From NCBI RefSeq assembly GCF_000219625.1, contig NC_018213.1, positions 1,296,055 through 1,360,054 of the forward strand: 64,000 nt of DNA. The letters are read 5' to 3'. The stretch is from Zymoseptoria tritici IPO323. Its lineage: Eukaryota > Ascomycota > Dothideomycetes > Mycosphaerellales > Mycosphaerellaceae. How positions within the stretch are numbered: the stretch's first letter is position 1; the number at the start of each line of letters is the position of its first letter. The position numbers and the translations under genes were made by a program. This document shows, one piece after another, positions 54,773-64,000 of this stretch. The notes beneath the pieces are model-generated. The model ran no database searches. It saw only the letters and a list, made by a program, of their open reading frames with translations, and had not been told where the DNA came from.

Positions 54773-55876
54773 CTAGCCAGCAAGGTGATGTGCGAGGTCC
54801 ATCATCTTTGGCTTCTTCCTCTTCTGCATCCGCGCCACAGGTCCATTATCAAGCGCCTCCTGGTCGTTGTGCAGTACGTCTGTGCTATTGTAAAGGCTCG
54901 CTCGCAGCTTGTAGATGTTGTCCGATTTGATATGGAGGTATGTATAAGCGTCGCACTTATAGAAGATCGGTTTCCCATCCGCGTAACAGAGTCCAAGCTC
55001 GACGACCTGGCGGAGAACTCTGCGAACATCGTCAAAGTCACTGAAGTCGTAGGTGTAGACGCAGATTACAGTACTGTCTTCACCGACTTTAGACGTCGTG
55101 CCGACTTTTGACGTGGGTCCGAGCTTGCCCTCGGCTGTGGCAGCAGCGACAATTGCCCATACCTTCTTGAGCTGTGCAGGTTGCGGGAACAGCAACCACT
55201 TGCCAGATGTCGTTCCAGTCTCGACGGCCAAGAACAGCAAGTCGCTTTCTAAGGCGTCACGGAACGGGCCCATTTTCTTGGTGATGGTGGCTGCGGCTTT
55301 GCCTGGGTTATCTCCTTCCACTTTTCCACGCTCCGCTTTGAAAGCTTCAAGGAGAGCATGAGCACTCTCCCCAAAAGCATCCGTGTCTTCCGCCTTCCGT
55401 CTCTTTGCATGAGCACGAGATAGAGTGGGACTACCTACCCAAAGCCAGTGACCGACTTCGGCTGATTTCGGATCGTCGACTGGCAAGCGGTGAAGGAAAT
55501 CTTGAATGTTTTCGTCCTGTTGCCAGGCTGCGGGATTACCTTTGAAATGGTCTCTCCGCCGTGACTTGCTCGTTCGAAAGTCCAGGCTGCTCTCTCTTTG
55601 CCGGCTCAGTGCGCGTGGCTTCGATGCAAGTAGTCTTCAATCCTGCGGTCGCCGTCTTCAATTTCTTGTACGGAGGCAGTGGGAACGGGTGCTCGTATTT
55701 CCGCTTGCGACACTGCGTGGACGTCTGCTCAAGCTGTGCCTTGAGGTCATCGTCGCCTGCAGGGTGTGTTAGGGATTTGACACTCATCGAGGACGATGGC
55801 ATCCAATTTTCCTACCATAAAAGCTGGAGTCATCAGAGATCCAGCCTCCACAGTCGACAAGCTCGTCTGCCGCCAT
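54773..55876 (-). CDS. DUF1917 / Bles03-like (UPF0696) protein
   Basis: Relative of human C11orf68 (Bles03), whose fold resembles eIF4E; the fungal DUF1917 proteins are untested. Minus-strand exons in my model are 55816-55876, 55566-55756 and 54773-55516, 331 residues. The first exon encodes GGWISDDSSFYG, the usual start of fungal members, and joins in phase 1 (GTAGGA...TGCAG) to DDDLKAQ. The second junction (49 nt, donor GTCACG) is uncertain; it is placed because the frame must change between SNEQ and DENIQDFLHRLP. The main domain shows GKWLLFPQPAQLKKVWAI, KLGPTSKV, VICVYTYDFSDFDDV and YKCDAYTYLHIKSDN. It shares a 217-bp divergent promoter with primase PRI1. Confidence 0.82.
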
Positions 55877-56093
55877 GCTATTATCGTCAAGTTGACATAA
55901 TGTCGAAGGAGGTTGCACATGTTCGTCGTCTGACGTTCAATGGTCTTGGCGCTGCTCGATGAAGTCGCGCTAAAACGCGACTTCCACTTCGGCGCGTTCC
56001 CACGTTCATGCAATCAACCACTGCGGCTCACTCTTGCGATCCCCTCGACGATATCTCCACCCAATACCTGAACGACTTCACATCGACATTGCA
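55877..56093. promoter_or_regulatory. Short divergent promoter, DUF1917 gene and PRI1
   Basis: 217 bp between two start codons on opposite strands. It must carry both core promoters. An Mlu-box-like CGCGTT lies near 55996, in sequence where cell-cycle control of a primase gene would be expected, but a single site is weak evidence. Confidence 0.35.
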
Positions 56094-57578
56094 ATGCCTC
56101 ACGCACTCTCTCCCGAGCATGCTCCTGAGAGCAGTCCCGTGGACACGATACTCCCGGATGCTTCTGAAAGTCAAGATGTCGACATGTCCGACAGTCCGAA
56201 CGACACAGCTCGGAGTGCCACGAAAGGACTAGAAGACATGTTTGACGATGAAGACCCTAACGATCCGTATTCTTCAAGCGCAGCGACTCGCGAGTCCAAC
56301 AGCTCTCAGGGCAAGCCAGATTCCGCACCCAAAGGCAACTTCTCCGAGCCCGAAACACTACGACAATTCTATCAGCGACTGTGTCCTTTTCGACACCTCT
56401 TTCAATGGCTCAATCACTCCGCGACACCGCAGCCCGACTTCCAGAACCGCGAATTCTCCTTCTGGCTCCCTGGCAGCACAGTGATTCGATACCTCTCGTT
56501 CCCATCTGCAGATCTGCTCCGCAAGCAATGCGTCCAGATGACACCAGAACGATTCGAAATTGGACCACAGTACTCCATCAATCCGAAGGACCGCAAGACG
56601 CTGAAGAAAGCATCGGCATTCAAGCCCATCATGAAAGAGCTAGTCTTCGATATCGATATGACAGATTACGACTCTATTCGAACGTGCTGTTCAGGAGCCA
56701 AGATCTGCATCAAGTGCTGGCAATTCATCGTGATGGCCATCAAAGTGGTTGACAAGGCTTTGAGGGAGGACTTTGGCTTTCAGCACATCATGTGGGTGTA
56801 CTCTGGACGAAGAGGAGCCCACGCTTGGATAAGCGATAAGCGAGCGCGAGAGATGGACGATACAAAACGAAGGGCAGTCGCTAATTACATGGAAGCTCTG
56901 CGCGGTAACGAGAATGGCAAAAGGAATGCCTTTCGACGTCCACTCCATCCGCATATCGAGAGAAGCTTGAAGATCCTGACGCCATACTTCCAAACGGACG
57001 TGCTCGCGGAACAAGATCCCTGGCGATCGAACGAGCAGGCGGAGAAGCTGCTCGCTCTGATACCAGACAAGTCGCTCACGGATGCGTTGAGAAAGAAGTG
57101 GGAGTCCGCGGACCGCAGCTCCACCCAGAAGTGGGCAGATATTGACGCCGTGGCCGAAGCCGGCAACCTTTCCACTCTTTCCACAAAACAATTGGTCGAG
57201 ACCAAGCAAGACATCAGGCTGGAGTACACATACCCTCGTCTGGATGCCGAGGTTTCCAAGAAATTGAACCATCTGCTGAAGTCTCCCTTCGTTGTACATC
57301 CTGGCACCGGCCGGGTCTGTGTGCCCATCGACATCAGATCGGTGGAGGACTTTGACCCTTTCACCGTGCCAACAGTCACGCAACTTCTGAGTGAGATTGA
57401 TGACTGGGAGAAGAAGAAAGGAGCTGACATGAGTGATGAGGAGAAGGCGAAGATTCAAGACTGGCAAAAGACAAGTCTGAAGCCGTATATCGAATACTTC
57501 AGGGGCCACGTTGCGAGTCTGGTCCGAGAGGAGGGCAAAGGGAAACGTGAACGAGATGAGGATGGGATGGAGTTTTAG
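56094..57578 (+). CDS. PRI1: DNA primase small (catalytic) subunit
   Basis: Catalytic subunit of the DNA polymerase alpha-primase complex, making RNA primers in nuclear DNA replication. It is intronless; from the Met at 56094 it encodes 494 residues. The frame is open upstream to 56034, but the 20 extra residues are not family-like. About 80 acidic, Ser/Pro-rich residues precede the core, which starts at ETLRQFYQRLCPF. Active-site aspartates are Asp186 and Asp188 in ELVFDIDMTDYD. SGAKICIKCWQFI is the zinc-binding insertion (with a further upstream Cys), and SGRRGAHAWISD is the nucleotide-binding motif. VCVPIDIRSVEDFDP marks the C-terminal part. Length is slightly above yeast Pri1 (409) because of the N-terminal extension. 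Confidence 0.95.
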   Translation: MPHALSPEHAPESSPVDTILPDASESQDVDMSDSPNDTARSATKGLEDMFDDEDPNDPYSSSAATRESNSSQGKPDSAPKGNFSEPETLRQFYQRLCPFRHLFQWLNHSATPQPDFQNREFSFWLPGSTVIRYLSFPSADLLRKQCVQMTPERFEIGPQYSINPKDRKTLKKASAFKPIMKELVFDIDMTDYDSIRTCCSGAKICIKCWQFIVMAIKVVDKALREDFGFQHIMWVYSGRRGAHAWISDKRAREMDDTKRRAVANYMEALRGNENGKRNAFRRPLHPHIERSLKILTPYFQTDVLAEQDPWRSNEQAEKLLALIPDKSLTDALRKKWESADRSSTQKWADIDAVAEAGNLSTLSTKQLVETKQDIRLEYTYPRLDAEVSKKLNHLLKSPFVVHPGTGRVCVPIDIRSVEDFDPFTVPTVTQLLSEIDDWEKKKGADMSDEEKAKIQDWQKTSLKPYIEYFRGHVASLVREEGKGKRERDEDGMEF

Positions 57579-57932
57579 GCGCAGGTTATGACAAGGAGTT
57601 GGGTTGACAATACCACGATGCGTTGAGTACCTTCACAGACAGGCGTACAGCACTCGTTGAACTTTTTCGAAGGCAAGACCTTCTCTTTGGACATCGCACA
57701 GGGCGGTCATCTTCAAGACTCATCGTACGTCCTGGAAAGTCACCTATACGCATGCTCCTCTCTGGACGATGACTTGTCGGATGGCCATGAGAGGTTTCTT
57801 CTTGAGAACGTGCCAAAGAATGATCTTCGACCCGTAGGAAGTGGGCAGTCAGACTGCTGCAGACCTTGCTCCAGCATCTGGAATATATTGAAATGCTCTC
57901 TCATGGCTGTGGAGCGCCGTCCAATCCCAGAT
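57579..57932. other. Convergent intergenic region
   Basis: 354 bp between the ends of PRI1 (+) and the hypothetical gene (-). Only 3' untranslated sequence is expected. Confidence 0.35.
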
Positions 57933-58844
57933 TTACTTTCCTATCTGCCTAACAACCATATTACACTTCACCGTCGGCACCTTTCGCTCTGGCGCAGCGC
58001 GAATAGTTGCCCGAAGGTCCTTCATCAACGCCGGATTCCTCTCCAGCACATCCCTCGTAGCTCCGCCCGCAACCTCCGACAACCTCACCAATTGCCGTCC
58101 AACCACCGCTCCCACCCCTCCCTCTGACGCACCCCCTTTCTCTGCCCTTGCCAACTCCCTGCACGCCTCCGCAACCACCCGATCGACCTCAAGCCTCCGC
58201 AGCACCCTCACCATCTCAACCTCACGGAACATTCGCTCCACGAATCCAGCTCCACCAGGAATCGCGCTCGCATACGCCAATGTCGTGCGACGAAGTATGT
58301 CCAGCGCTTCAGGAGCGTTGTACGTGCCGGCGTGCAGATGGGCGATGAGCTCGTCGGAAAAATTGTCGAAGCAAAGTTTGGCAGTGCGGACGCTGAGTAT
58401 CGCGGCGGAAGGACCGGCGATTTCGCCCCAGAGACCGGCGCCTAGCAAGGTAAAGGCGCTGGCGGCGCATCCGATGAGACCGCTGGTTGTGATGACTGCT
58501 GGAGTGGTGGATGGGGTCGGCGAGATGGGTGGTTTTGACGTTACAGTGCTGCTCTTTACATCCGGTGTCGTCTTTGGGGTCTGCTTTAGTCTCGGCTTCT
58601 TCGCAGCTGGCTTTGACGCTACTGTCGGAGCGCGTGACTGTACTGTCGTTGTGCTGGGAAGCTGCTGCGAGGATATAGCTGTCTTGGTCGGCGGTACACT
58701 GTTGCTCGTTGGCTGATCATCGCTGGTGGCCTTCACATCCAGACCTTTGACATGGCTCGCTTTACGTCTCGCTGGATTCGGTCTGTTCTTCTTCTTGTGG
58801 GGCACTGCAGTACTGACTGTGCCAGTGGCTGCTGTTGTCGCCAT
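57933..58844 (-). CDS. Hypothetical protein with basic N-terminus and hydrophobic helix
   Basis: Single-exon minus-strand frame; I start it at the Met at 58844 (MATTAATG), giving 303 residues, although the frame is open to 58910. I do not recognise it. The first 130 residues are Lys/Pro/Ser/Thr-rich and basic (HKKKNRPNPARRK; KPAAKKPRLKQTPK), with possible nuclear-localisation signals. Then comes a hydrophobic stretch (GLIGCAASAFTLLGAGLWGEIAGPSAAIL) followed by a helical, charged C-terminal domain (AYASAIPGGAGFVERMFREVEMVRVLRRLEVDRVVAEAC reduced to its Arg/Glu pattern). Codon bias supports coding. Membrane or chromatin location are both possible. Confidence 0.6.
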   Translation of the reverse strand: MATTAATGTVSTAVPHKKKNRPNPARRKASHVKGLDVKATSDDQPTSNSVPPTKTAISSQQLPSTTTVQSRAPTVASKPAAKKPRLKQTPKTTPDVKSSTVTSKPPISPTPSTTPAVITTSGLIGCAASAFTLLGAGLWGEIAGPSAAILSVRTAKLCFDNFSDELIAHLHAGTYNAPEALDILRRTTLAYASAIPGGAGFVERMFREVEMVRVLRRLEVDRVVAEACRELARAEKGGASEGGVGAVVGRQLVRLSEVAGGATRDVLERNPALMKDLRATIRAAPERKVPTVKCNMVVRQIGK

Positions 58845-59765
58845 ACTTGGACAGCCTGCAAACACGCCGTCTTGCTCACAAGTGAATATGTGGTATCGCC
58901 AAAGCTGCACCTAGAGATCATGCAGCCAGTATGGATGTGATGAATATGTCTTCATGTCGAGACATCGACACGATGGATGCTGTCGAGACGAGACTTCAGA
59001 GCCGGAGCCGTATCAAGTCCTCCCACCTCATCATCCCTGTCCTGCAGGCGCATCACGCACGTTTCGCGTGGCTTCCTGCGGGGACTGTAGCTCATGGCTG
59101 CATCTTGACAGATGTCGCTGATGAGCAGCGAGAGCATACGCGACATGAAGTCATCAATGCCAAAAGCTCAAGTCGAACTGCCTCAACGATTGAAGTCACA
59201 TCATCCGCGGCCCCCAACGCAGACCCACTTCGCCATAAAAGTTCCCGGCGGACCTCTGTTCCGAGCGTGATTTTCTTTCAAATCCAGGCCCTTTCGCGTT
59301 TGCAAGCGCCGCCATAGTTTCTTGGGAATCCTTTCGATGACAGCAGGAGGCTCACAGAGTTTCGACTACTTCATACAATATTGGTGAGAGTACGCGTCTG
59401 CCGAGACCGTCGATGGAGTATTGACCTTCGGGAGCAACGGCGGATGTGGAAGACGTCAGGTATACTTTCGTGAGAGCGACTTTCTCATCACTCTCACTCA
59501 TTCCTTTGATTTGCATTGCGATATCCTCTCTCTCGTTCCTCTTCGCTCGTCGCTGTGATCTTGGAGCTCTATTCTCGCACGTACGTTACTGGTTCGCCCT
59601 GGAGTTCTGTACGACATCGTCATAGTCGCTCGCTTGAAGCGATCCGGAAACGCAGTAGCAAGGATCACACGATACGCAAGAGACCAGGCATAAAGCCTAT
59701 ACAGTAGCAGTACCTCGACATTCGAGCACCTCACCTCACCTCACCTCACCTCACCTCACCTCACA
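58845..59765. other. Divergent intergenic region
   Basis: 0.9 kb between the hypothetical gene (-) and GH128 (+). It ends with the CACCT tandem repeat described separately. No other feature recognised. Confidence 0.35.
59727..59764 (+). repeat. CACCT pentanucleotide microsatellite next to the GH128 start
   Basis: About 7.5 perfect copies of CACCT run up to the A of the start codon at 59766. The tract is within the 5'UTR or core promoter. Copy number in such tracts is prone to change. Confidence 0.9.
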
Positions 59766-60860
59766 ATGCATCTCTCCGACTTACCGACTGCCCTCCTGGC
59801 AACAGCATCGATTCTCCACCTCACAACCGCACAAACCACATACCCACCCAGCAGCTCCAAACGCGGCCTCGCCTACGTCAAACCCGACGATGACGCCGCG
59901 GACAACGCCTTCTGGACCGACTCCTCCCTAACATGGTACTACAACTGGCAAGCAACCCCAAGCTCCCAGCTCTCCTCTTCCTCCCTCCAGTTCGTGCCCA
60001 TGCTCTGGGGCTCCGCAAATTCCAACGGCTTCCACGATACTGTCAAATCGCAACTCGACAGCGGCAAGAACATCACCCACGTCCTCGGCTTCAACGAACC
60101 AGATGGTTGCCACGGCGTCGAAGGCGGGTCCTGTCTCGACGCACAAACCGCCGCGAAAATCTGGATAAGGGAGATGGAACCGCTGAAGGAACTGGGTGTC
60201 AAACTCGGAGCGCCGGCCGTCACGAGTGCTCCGACTGGTTTCAACTGGTTGGCGAATTGGTTCTCGGCGTGTGACGGGCAGTGTAATCCGGACTTCATCC
60301 CGGTGCATTATTATGGCGACTTTCAAGGGTTCGCGAGCCATATTGGACAGGTGAATGCCACGTATGGGAACATGACGATGTGGGTGACTGAGTGGGCGTT
60401 TCCGAAGTCGAAAAATCTGGAGGGCAGTCAAGAGTTTTTCAACCAGAGCGTGGCGTTTGTGGAGAGGGTGCCGTAAGTGTCTCTTCCGTATCACTTCTCC
60501 CGGAGGTTTGGCTTAATTCGCGGCGGTGATGGCGTTGCTCGCCAGAATAGACCACTGCCTTCCACCGATGCAACGCAACATCTGTCTCCGCAACGAATTC
60601 GACCTCAGCTAACATCCTCGCTCTTGTCTCACAGATATATCGACCGCTACTCTTACTTCGGAGCCTTTCGCTCAAGCGCTTCCAACGTCGGTAAAAATGC
60701 CGCGATGCTGACGCAGAAAGGCCAATTGACTGACATCGGCGCGTGGTATTTGGGGAAGGCGGCCACGGGCAATATTCCGAAGGGTGATGCGGTGCGGACG
60801 ACGAGGTTTGCGGGATCGGTAGGCTTGGTGATTGCGGTTGGGCTTTGGTGTGTGGGATGA
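59766..60860 (+). CDS. GPI-type GH128 glucanase-like protein
   Basis: Member of glycoside hydrolase family 128 (asl1/beta-1,3-glucanase group), probably acting on beta-glucan at the cell wall. Exons are 59766-60472 and 60635-60860 (162-nt intron, GTAAGT...CACAG, phase 2), 310 residues. A signal peptide (residues 1-22) precedes KRGLAYV. The fold is an (alpha/beta)8 barrel. The expected acid/base Glu111 is in LGFNEPDGCHG and the nucleophile Glu209 in MWVTEWAFP. IPVHYYGDFQGF and YIDRYSYFGAFR are other conserved barrel strands. The C-terminus ends in a hydrophobic run (GSVGLVIAVGLWCVG) like a GPI-anchor signal. N-glycosylation sites occur (NIT, NAT, NMT, NQS). Confidence 0.92.
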
Positions 60861-63616
60861 GGTTTGGTTGCGTTCGGTTTGGTGTACATTCGATTGGTGG
60901 GATCTAGAGCGGTCACCGGGGCGTTGCGGTTGAACCGTGCGGCATCGAGGGAGTTTGATGGTTGAATTCGCGGGTGTACTCGCGATTGAGAACGAGTTGA
61001 TGCATCATGCATAGTGAGAGCTTGGAGAAGGCGGAGACCTGTCGACTCAGGGCTGCATCGACAGAGTCGAAGGAGATGAAAGAGAGAGATAAACACCGCG
61101 CATAGCTGAGAGAGCTCGGACAGAGCAGCGCATAGACTTACCATCTGAGCAAACTGACTTCAACGAACGAAAGGTCTTCCGATGCAGCGGGCGCTCAGTC
61201 TCGCATGTGCAAATGCACCGAGTGCAGTGTATGCACAAGAACGTGCACACGCCTGGCTGTTGGACCAGCATGTGATGTTCTTACCTTGTTCCATTCTCTG
61301 CTCAGTCATTCAGCACCGAGTCTATCTGCCCAGCTCACTCTGATGGTGGCCATGCCGAGACACGTAGAGATTCCACGCTCTTTGATACACCAACGCTCTT
61401 GTGCGCCAGATGTGTTGGACAGTTTCTGCTCGGAAATGTTGGTGTTCTCGTTGTGCGCGCGACGTGTCGAAAGATGAGGCTTGCGAGCCGGAAATATCTG
61501 TGTCGCGAGTGTGCGTGCGTTGGAGAGCACGAGCGATAAGTGCTCGTACACACCGCCATGATCCGTCCTTCGACAAGGAAGCCCTCGTACCACGTCAGTG
61601 ATCTAACAGATCTTTGTTGTCTGGCACTTCCCAGTGGATCCGCAGATTTCGCAAGATATTCGCTGTCCGGAGACTGTGCGAGGGGTCCTGCGAATGCTGT
61701 CGCGCAGCGGTGAAGCTCTCAAGGCCAGGGAGAGCCTGAATGATGGTGTTAGCGAATGACGACTTCAAGGTTCGTCCCTCTCGCGGCTTGGTCGGAGTTG
61801 AGGCTGAGCGGAGACATGTGCCGAGAGACCACCTCTACCCTGCTCGGCACATCCGGTCGCATCCTGGTCCGGGGATAACTGCGGCGCGGCGCGTGCCAAA
61901 TTGGCGTGGCGTGCGTGTGTCGAGACAAGGTCCATGATGAGAACATGTCGATGTCTCAACAGACCAACCGGGTACTTCGTAGTTGGGCCTCATCGCCGTC
62001 TCGTATATTGGTTAGACTGGCCCGGGCCGGTCCGTAATCTTTCTCCGATAACTACTTGCCTTCATGTAAAGATAGGATGACTGGAAGAGATGCCCAGAAA
62101 TGTCAAGCGACTCAAGCGTGTCTTGGAAGAGGCTGTGCTCTGAAGTCTCGTAGACATCCGAGGACGACACCGCAGATGCACCGCATCGCATGGGCATTGC
62201 ATTGTGCGCCAGCCGCCAACCCTCGTCCGGAAGACGGTGGACGTCTCATCTCCCGGGACTGCCAGCATTGTTTTGCCGGCATCAGCAGTGTGAAGAAACA
62301 AGATTCTTGAGCAGGGAGCAAAATGCCTTCGATGCCTGCGAAAAAGAGGTGCTCGCGCATCGATGGAATGCGAGTGGCTTGGAGATTGTTATCTGGCACC
62401 ATGACCTGAGTAAGACCTTATCGCGAGGAAATCGACCTATCACAGGGATCATTTGCTTATCTCGAAGTTGCTCGAACCAGACTAGCGTCGGAAAAGTATG
62501 GATCTAGCTCAATGCTAAAACCTTATTGTCATCTCCGCTGTCAACGATCGAGCCCCAAAAGATAACAGCCCCGCGGTCGTCTATCCTTCCTCGATAGCCG
62601 TGGTCAGAATGCACCTCTGGGCGTGGAAAGAAGACGGCTTGGAGTCATGGAGTGCATGTGTGAGGAGTGCAGGATGTGAGATCCAAGAGCAGTTCGGTGA
62701 CACTGCGTGGTTTCTGTGTGTGCCTCAGAACGGCTTACAGGGTCCTAACTTTGGCAAATCTCCAAGGTTTGAAGGATGGGGGTGGAGCCACACTCGGTCC
62801 ATGTGCAACGTGGAACAGAGTGCAAGCGCCAACAAAGAACATGGAGATATTGCCTATGGATACACTCCTTGTCACAGGATCAGTCAAGGCAATGGGAGGC
62901 TGAACGGGAAGCAATGCGGCCACTTTGAGGCGACTCATCAAGCGAACACCACGAGATAGAGGCGTTCGTCCACGACCTTGATCGTACCCGAAGCAGCGGT
63001 GCACGCGATCGATGCAGGCATGCCGTAGGCCAAGGGTGTTGGGGTTTAGAGTGTTGGGGGTTGAAGCTGGGTGCGTGTTGGTGCTGCCAATGGAAAGCCT
63101 GCGGAGCGGACGTTGTCTCTTACTAGGAGCTCTCGGCACGCGCAGCGCGGGCGCCCCAGTGTCTGGCTAGGCTAAGATAGCTTCCGCGAGAGATAAGAAA
63201 ACAATCCATGTCAAAGGTCGGCTCGTTGTGGTGGGTTGCCCTTGCCCTTGATTCCACTTGGCATAACCCCAAAAAGAACCCGTTCTCGTCCGCCGCTCGC
63301 TCCACCAGAATAATGATTAGACTCCCACCCACGCCTTGTGAGATGCCCTTGCCGTCCCCGGTCGACTTCTGGTACTAATCTGCACACTGTCGCACTCTTT
63401 TATAACCATTCCTCTCTCTTCCGACCTCACCTCTTCTCTCGCGTCCCCATCTCTGTCTCCGCTTCTTGTGTGCATCTACTGCTATCCCTTGCCCCACCCA
63501 GTCGGCACGTGGAATACGTCGGTCTTGCATAACATCCGACAGACGTCAACACCGCCTGGTCTTGGACAGCCACACCCATCCAGAGCACCTCGCCGCTTTC
63601 GAGCATCTCTTTCATC
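60861..63616. other. Long upstream region of the ammonium transporter gene
   Basis: 2.75 kb with no supported gene. Short frames (for example 62600-62959) have random composition. The last 450 bases show two HGATAR motifs and then a pyrimidine-rich TCTCT/CCTCT tract (63400-63470) typical of fungal core promoters. Confidence 0.4.
63175..63196 (+). promoter_or_regulatory. Paired GATA-factor-like sites upstream of the ammonium transporter
   Basis: AGATAG (63175-63180) and AGATAA (63191-63196) match HGATAR, the site of AreA/NIT2-type nitrogen regulators. They are 16 bp apart (start to start) and about 420 bp upstream of the start codon. AreA is known to act best at paired sites near permease genes. 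Single sites are common by chance, so this is moderate evidence. Confidence 0.45.
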
Positions 63617-64000
63617 ATGTCATACTTCTTCGTCGGGCCGCCAGTGCCCTTCAATGGCACAAACGCAGACTACGGTGGTGATTCTGGTCAGTGGAGCTCA
63701 TGTGTTCTCTGTTTACTTGCGCGAATTCAAGACTGACCACTCTACGCAGCCACCGAGAACGTCAACGGATGGTTCTCCTCAGGAGATCAGGCGTACATCA
63801 TCGTCGCCTCGGCCATGGTCATGGTCATGGTTCCTGGTCTCGGATTCCTCTACTCTGGTCTCGCACGCAGAAAGTCCGCCTTGACGATGATCATGGCATG
63901 TCTCGCATCCTCCTCGGTCATCACATTCCAATGGTATTTCTGGGGTTACTCGCTCGCTTTCTCTCGATACGCTACGAACAACCCTTTCATCGGCGACCTG
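63617..64000 (+). CDS. Ammonium transporter (MEP/AMT family), 5' end
   Basis: Plasma-membrane ammonium permease of the Amt/MEP/Rh family, cut by the right window edge. Exons are 63617-63686 and 63750 onward (63-nt intron, GTCAGT...CGCAG, phase 1). The N-terminus is an extracellular tail (PVPFNGTNADYGGDSATENVN). Then TM1 (AYIIVASAMVMVMVPGLGFLYSG) with the conserved P-G-x-x-F-x-Y-x-G, the LARRKSALTMIMA loop and TM2 with FQWYFWGYSLAFS, which holds the family's WYFWGYSLAFS signature. It is likely under nitrogen control. Which of the MEP1-3 types it belongs to cannot be told from this part. Confidence 0.93.

Noticed and set aside
62600..62959. 119-codon + strand frame upstream of the ammonium transporter
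   Set aside because: No motif, no codon bias and no signal peptide; overlapping frames of similar length exist on the other strand.

Overview
This window is nuclear DNA from a filamentous ascomycete (Pezizomycotina), most likely a Dothideomycete of the Capnodiales/Mycosphaerellales type; the class-level placement is inference. The sequence shows short introns of about 50-75 nt with GTANGT-like donors, CTNAC/CTAAT-like branch sites and YAG acceptors, a C-rich third codon position, and intron-containing genes on both strands separated by 0.3-4 kb. Family content also fits: a fungal 5-oxoprolinase, RTA1-like and DAL5-like membrane proteins, a GH128 glucanase and an RCR-like PPxY protein. I see no bacterial operon, rRNA, tRNA, CRISPR array, intact transposon or virus.

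Layout. 1-7.8 kb: 3' end of an allantoate-permease-like MFS gene, an unknown membrane protein, 5-oxoprolinase, and a divergent diaminopropionate ammonia-lyase-like gene. 8.2-9.7 kb: three tandem small secreted cysteine-rich genes that share one architecture and one intron position. 11-15 kb: secreted dipeptidyl peptidase IV and a small F-box-like protein. 16-18.4 kb: two related small single-TM genes. 18.8-26 kb: a fructosyl-amine/sarcosine oxidase-like flavoenzyme, AP-1 beta adaptin and a DHA1 MFS transporter. 26.3-32.8 kb: a third small single-TM gene, RNA polymerase I subunit RPA135 and the GTPase ARL8. 34-47 kb: an RCR-like protein, a zinc-type dehydrogenase, an F-box-like repeat protein, the polyadenylation factor MPE1, an RTA1-like protein, a secreted glycoprotein and a YPR011C-like mitochondrial carrier. 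47-54.7 kb: a gene-poor stretch with one small unknown gene and one coding-like island. 54.8-64 kb: a DUF1917/Bles03-like gene, DNA primase PRI1, an unknown protein, a GPI-type GH128 protein, and the 5' end of an ammonium transporter cut by the window edge.

The genes do not form one pathway. Most are dispersed housekeeping genes (transcription, replication, mRNA 3' processing, vesicle traffic). A loose nitrogen and peptide-use theme runs through the permease, oxoprolinase, ammonia-lyase, DPP IV, flavoenzyme and ammonium transporter. The least-described content is the tandem secreted cysteine-rich family at 8.2-9.7 kb and the small single-TM family at 16.2, 17.9 and 26.3 kb. Both are easy to miss because each gene is short and split by an intron. 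Exon boundaries were placed by eye from splice signals, reading-frame continuity and family conservation.
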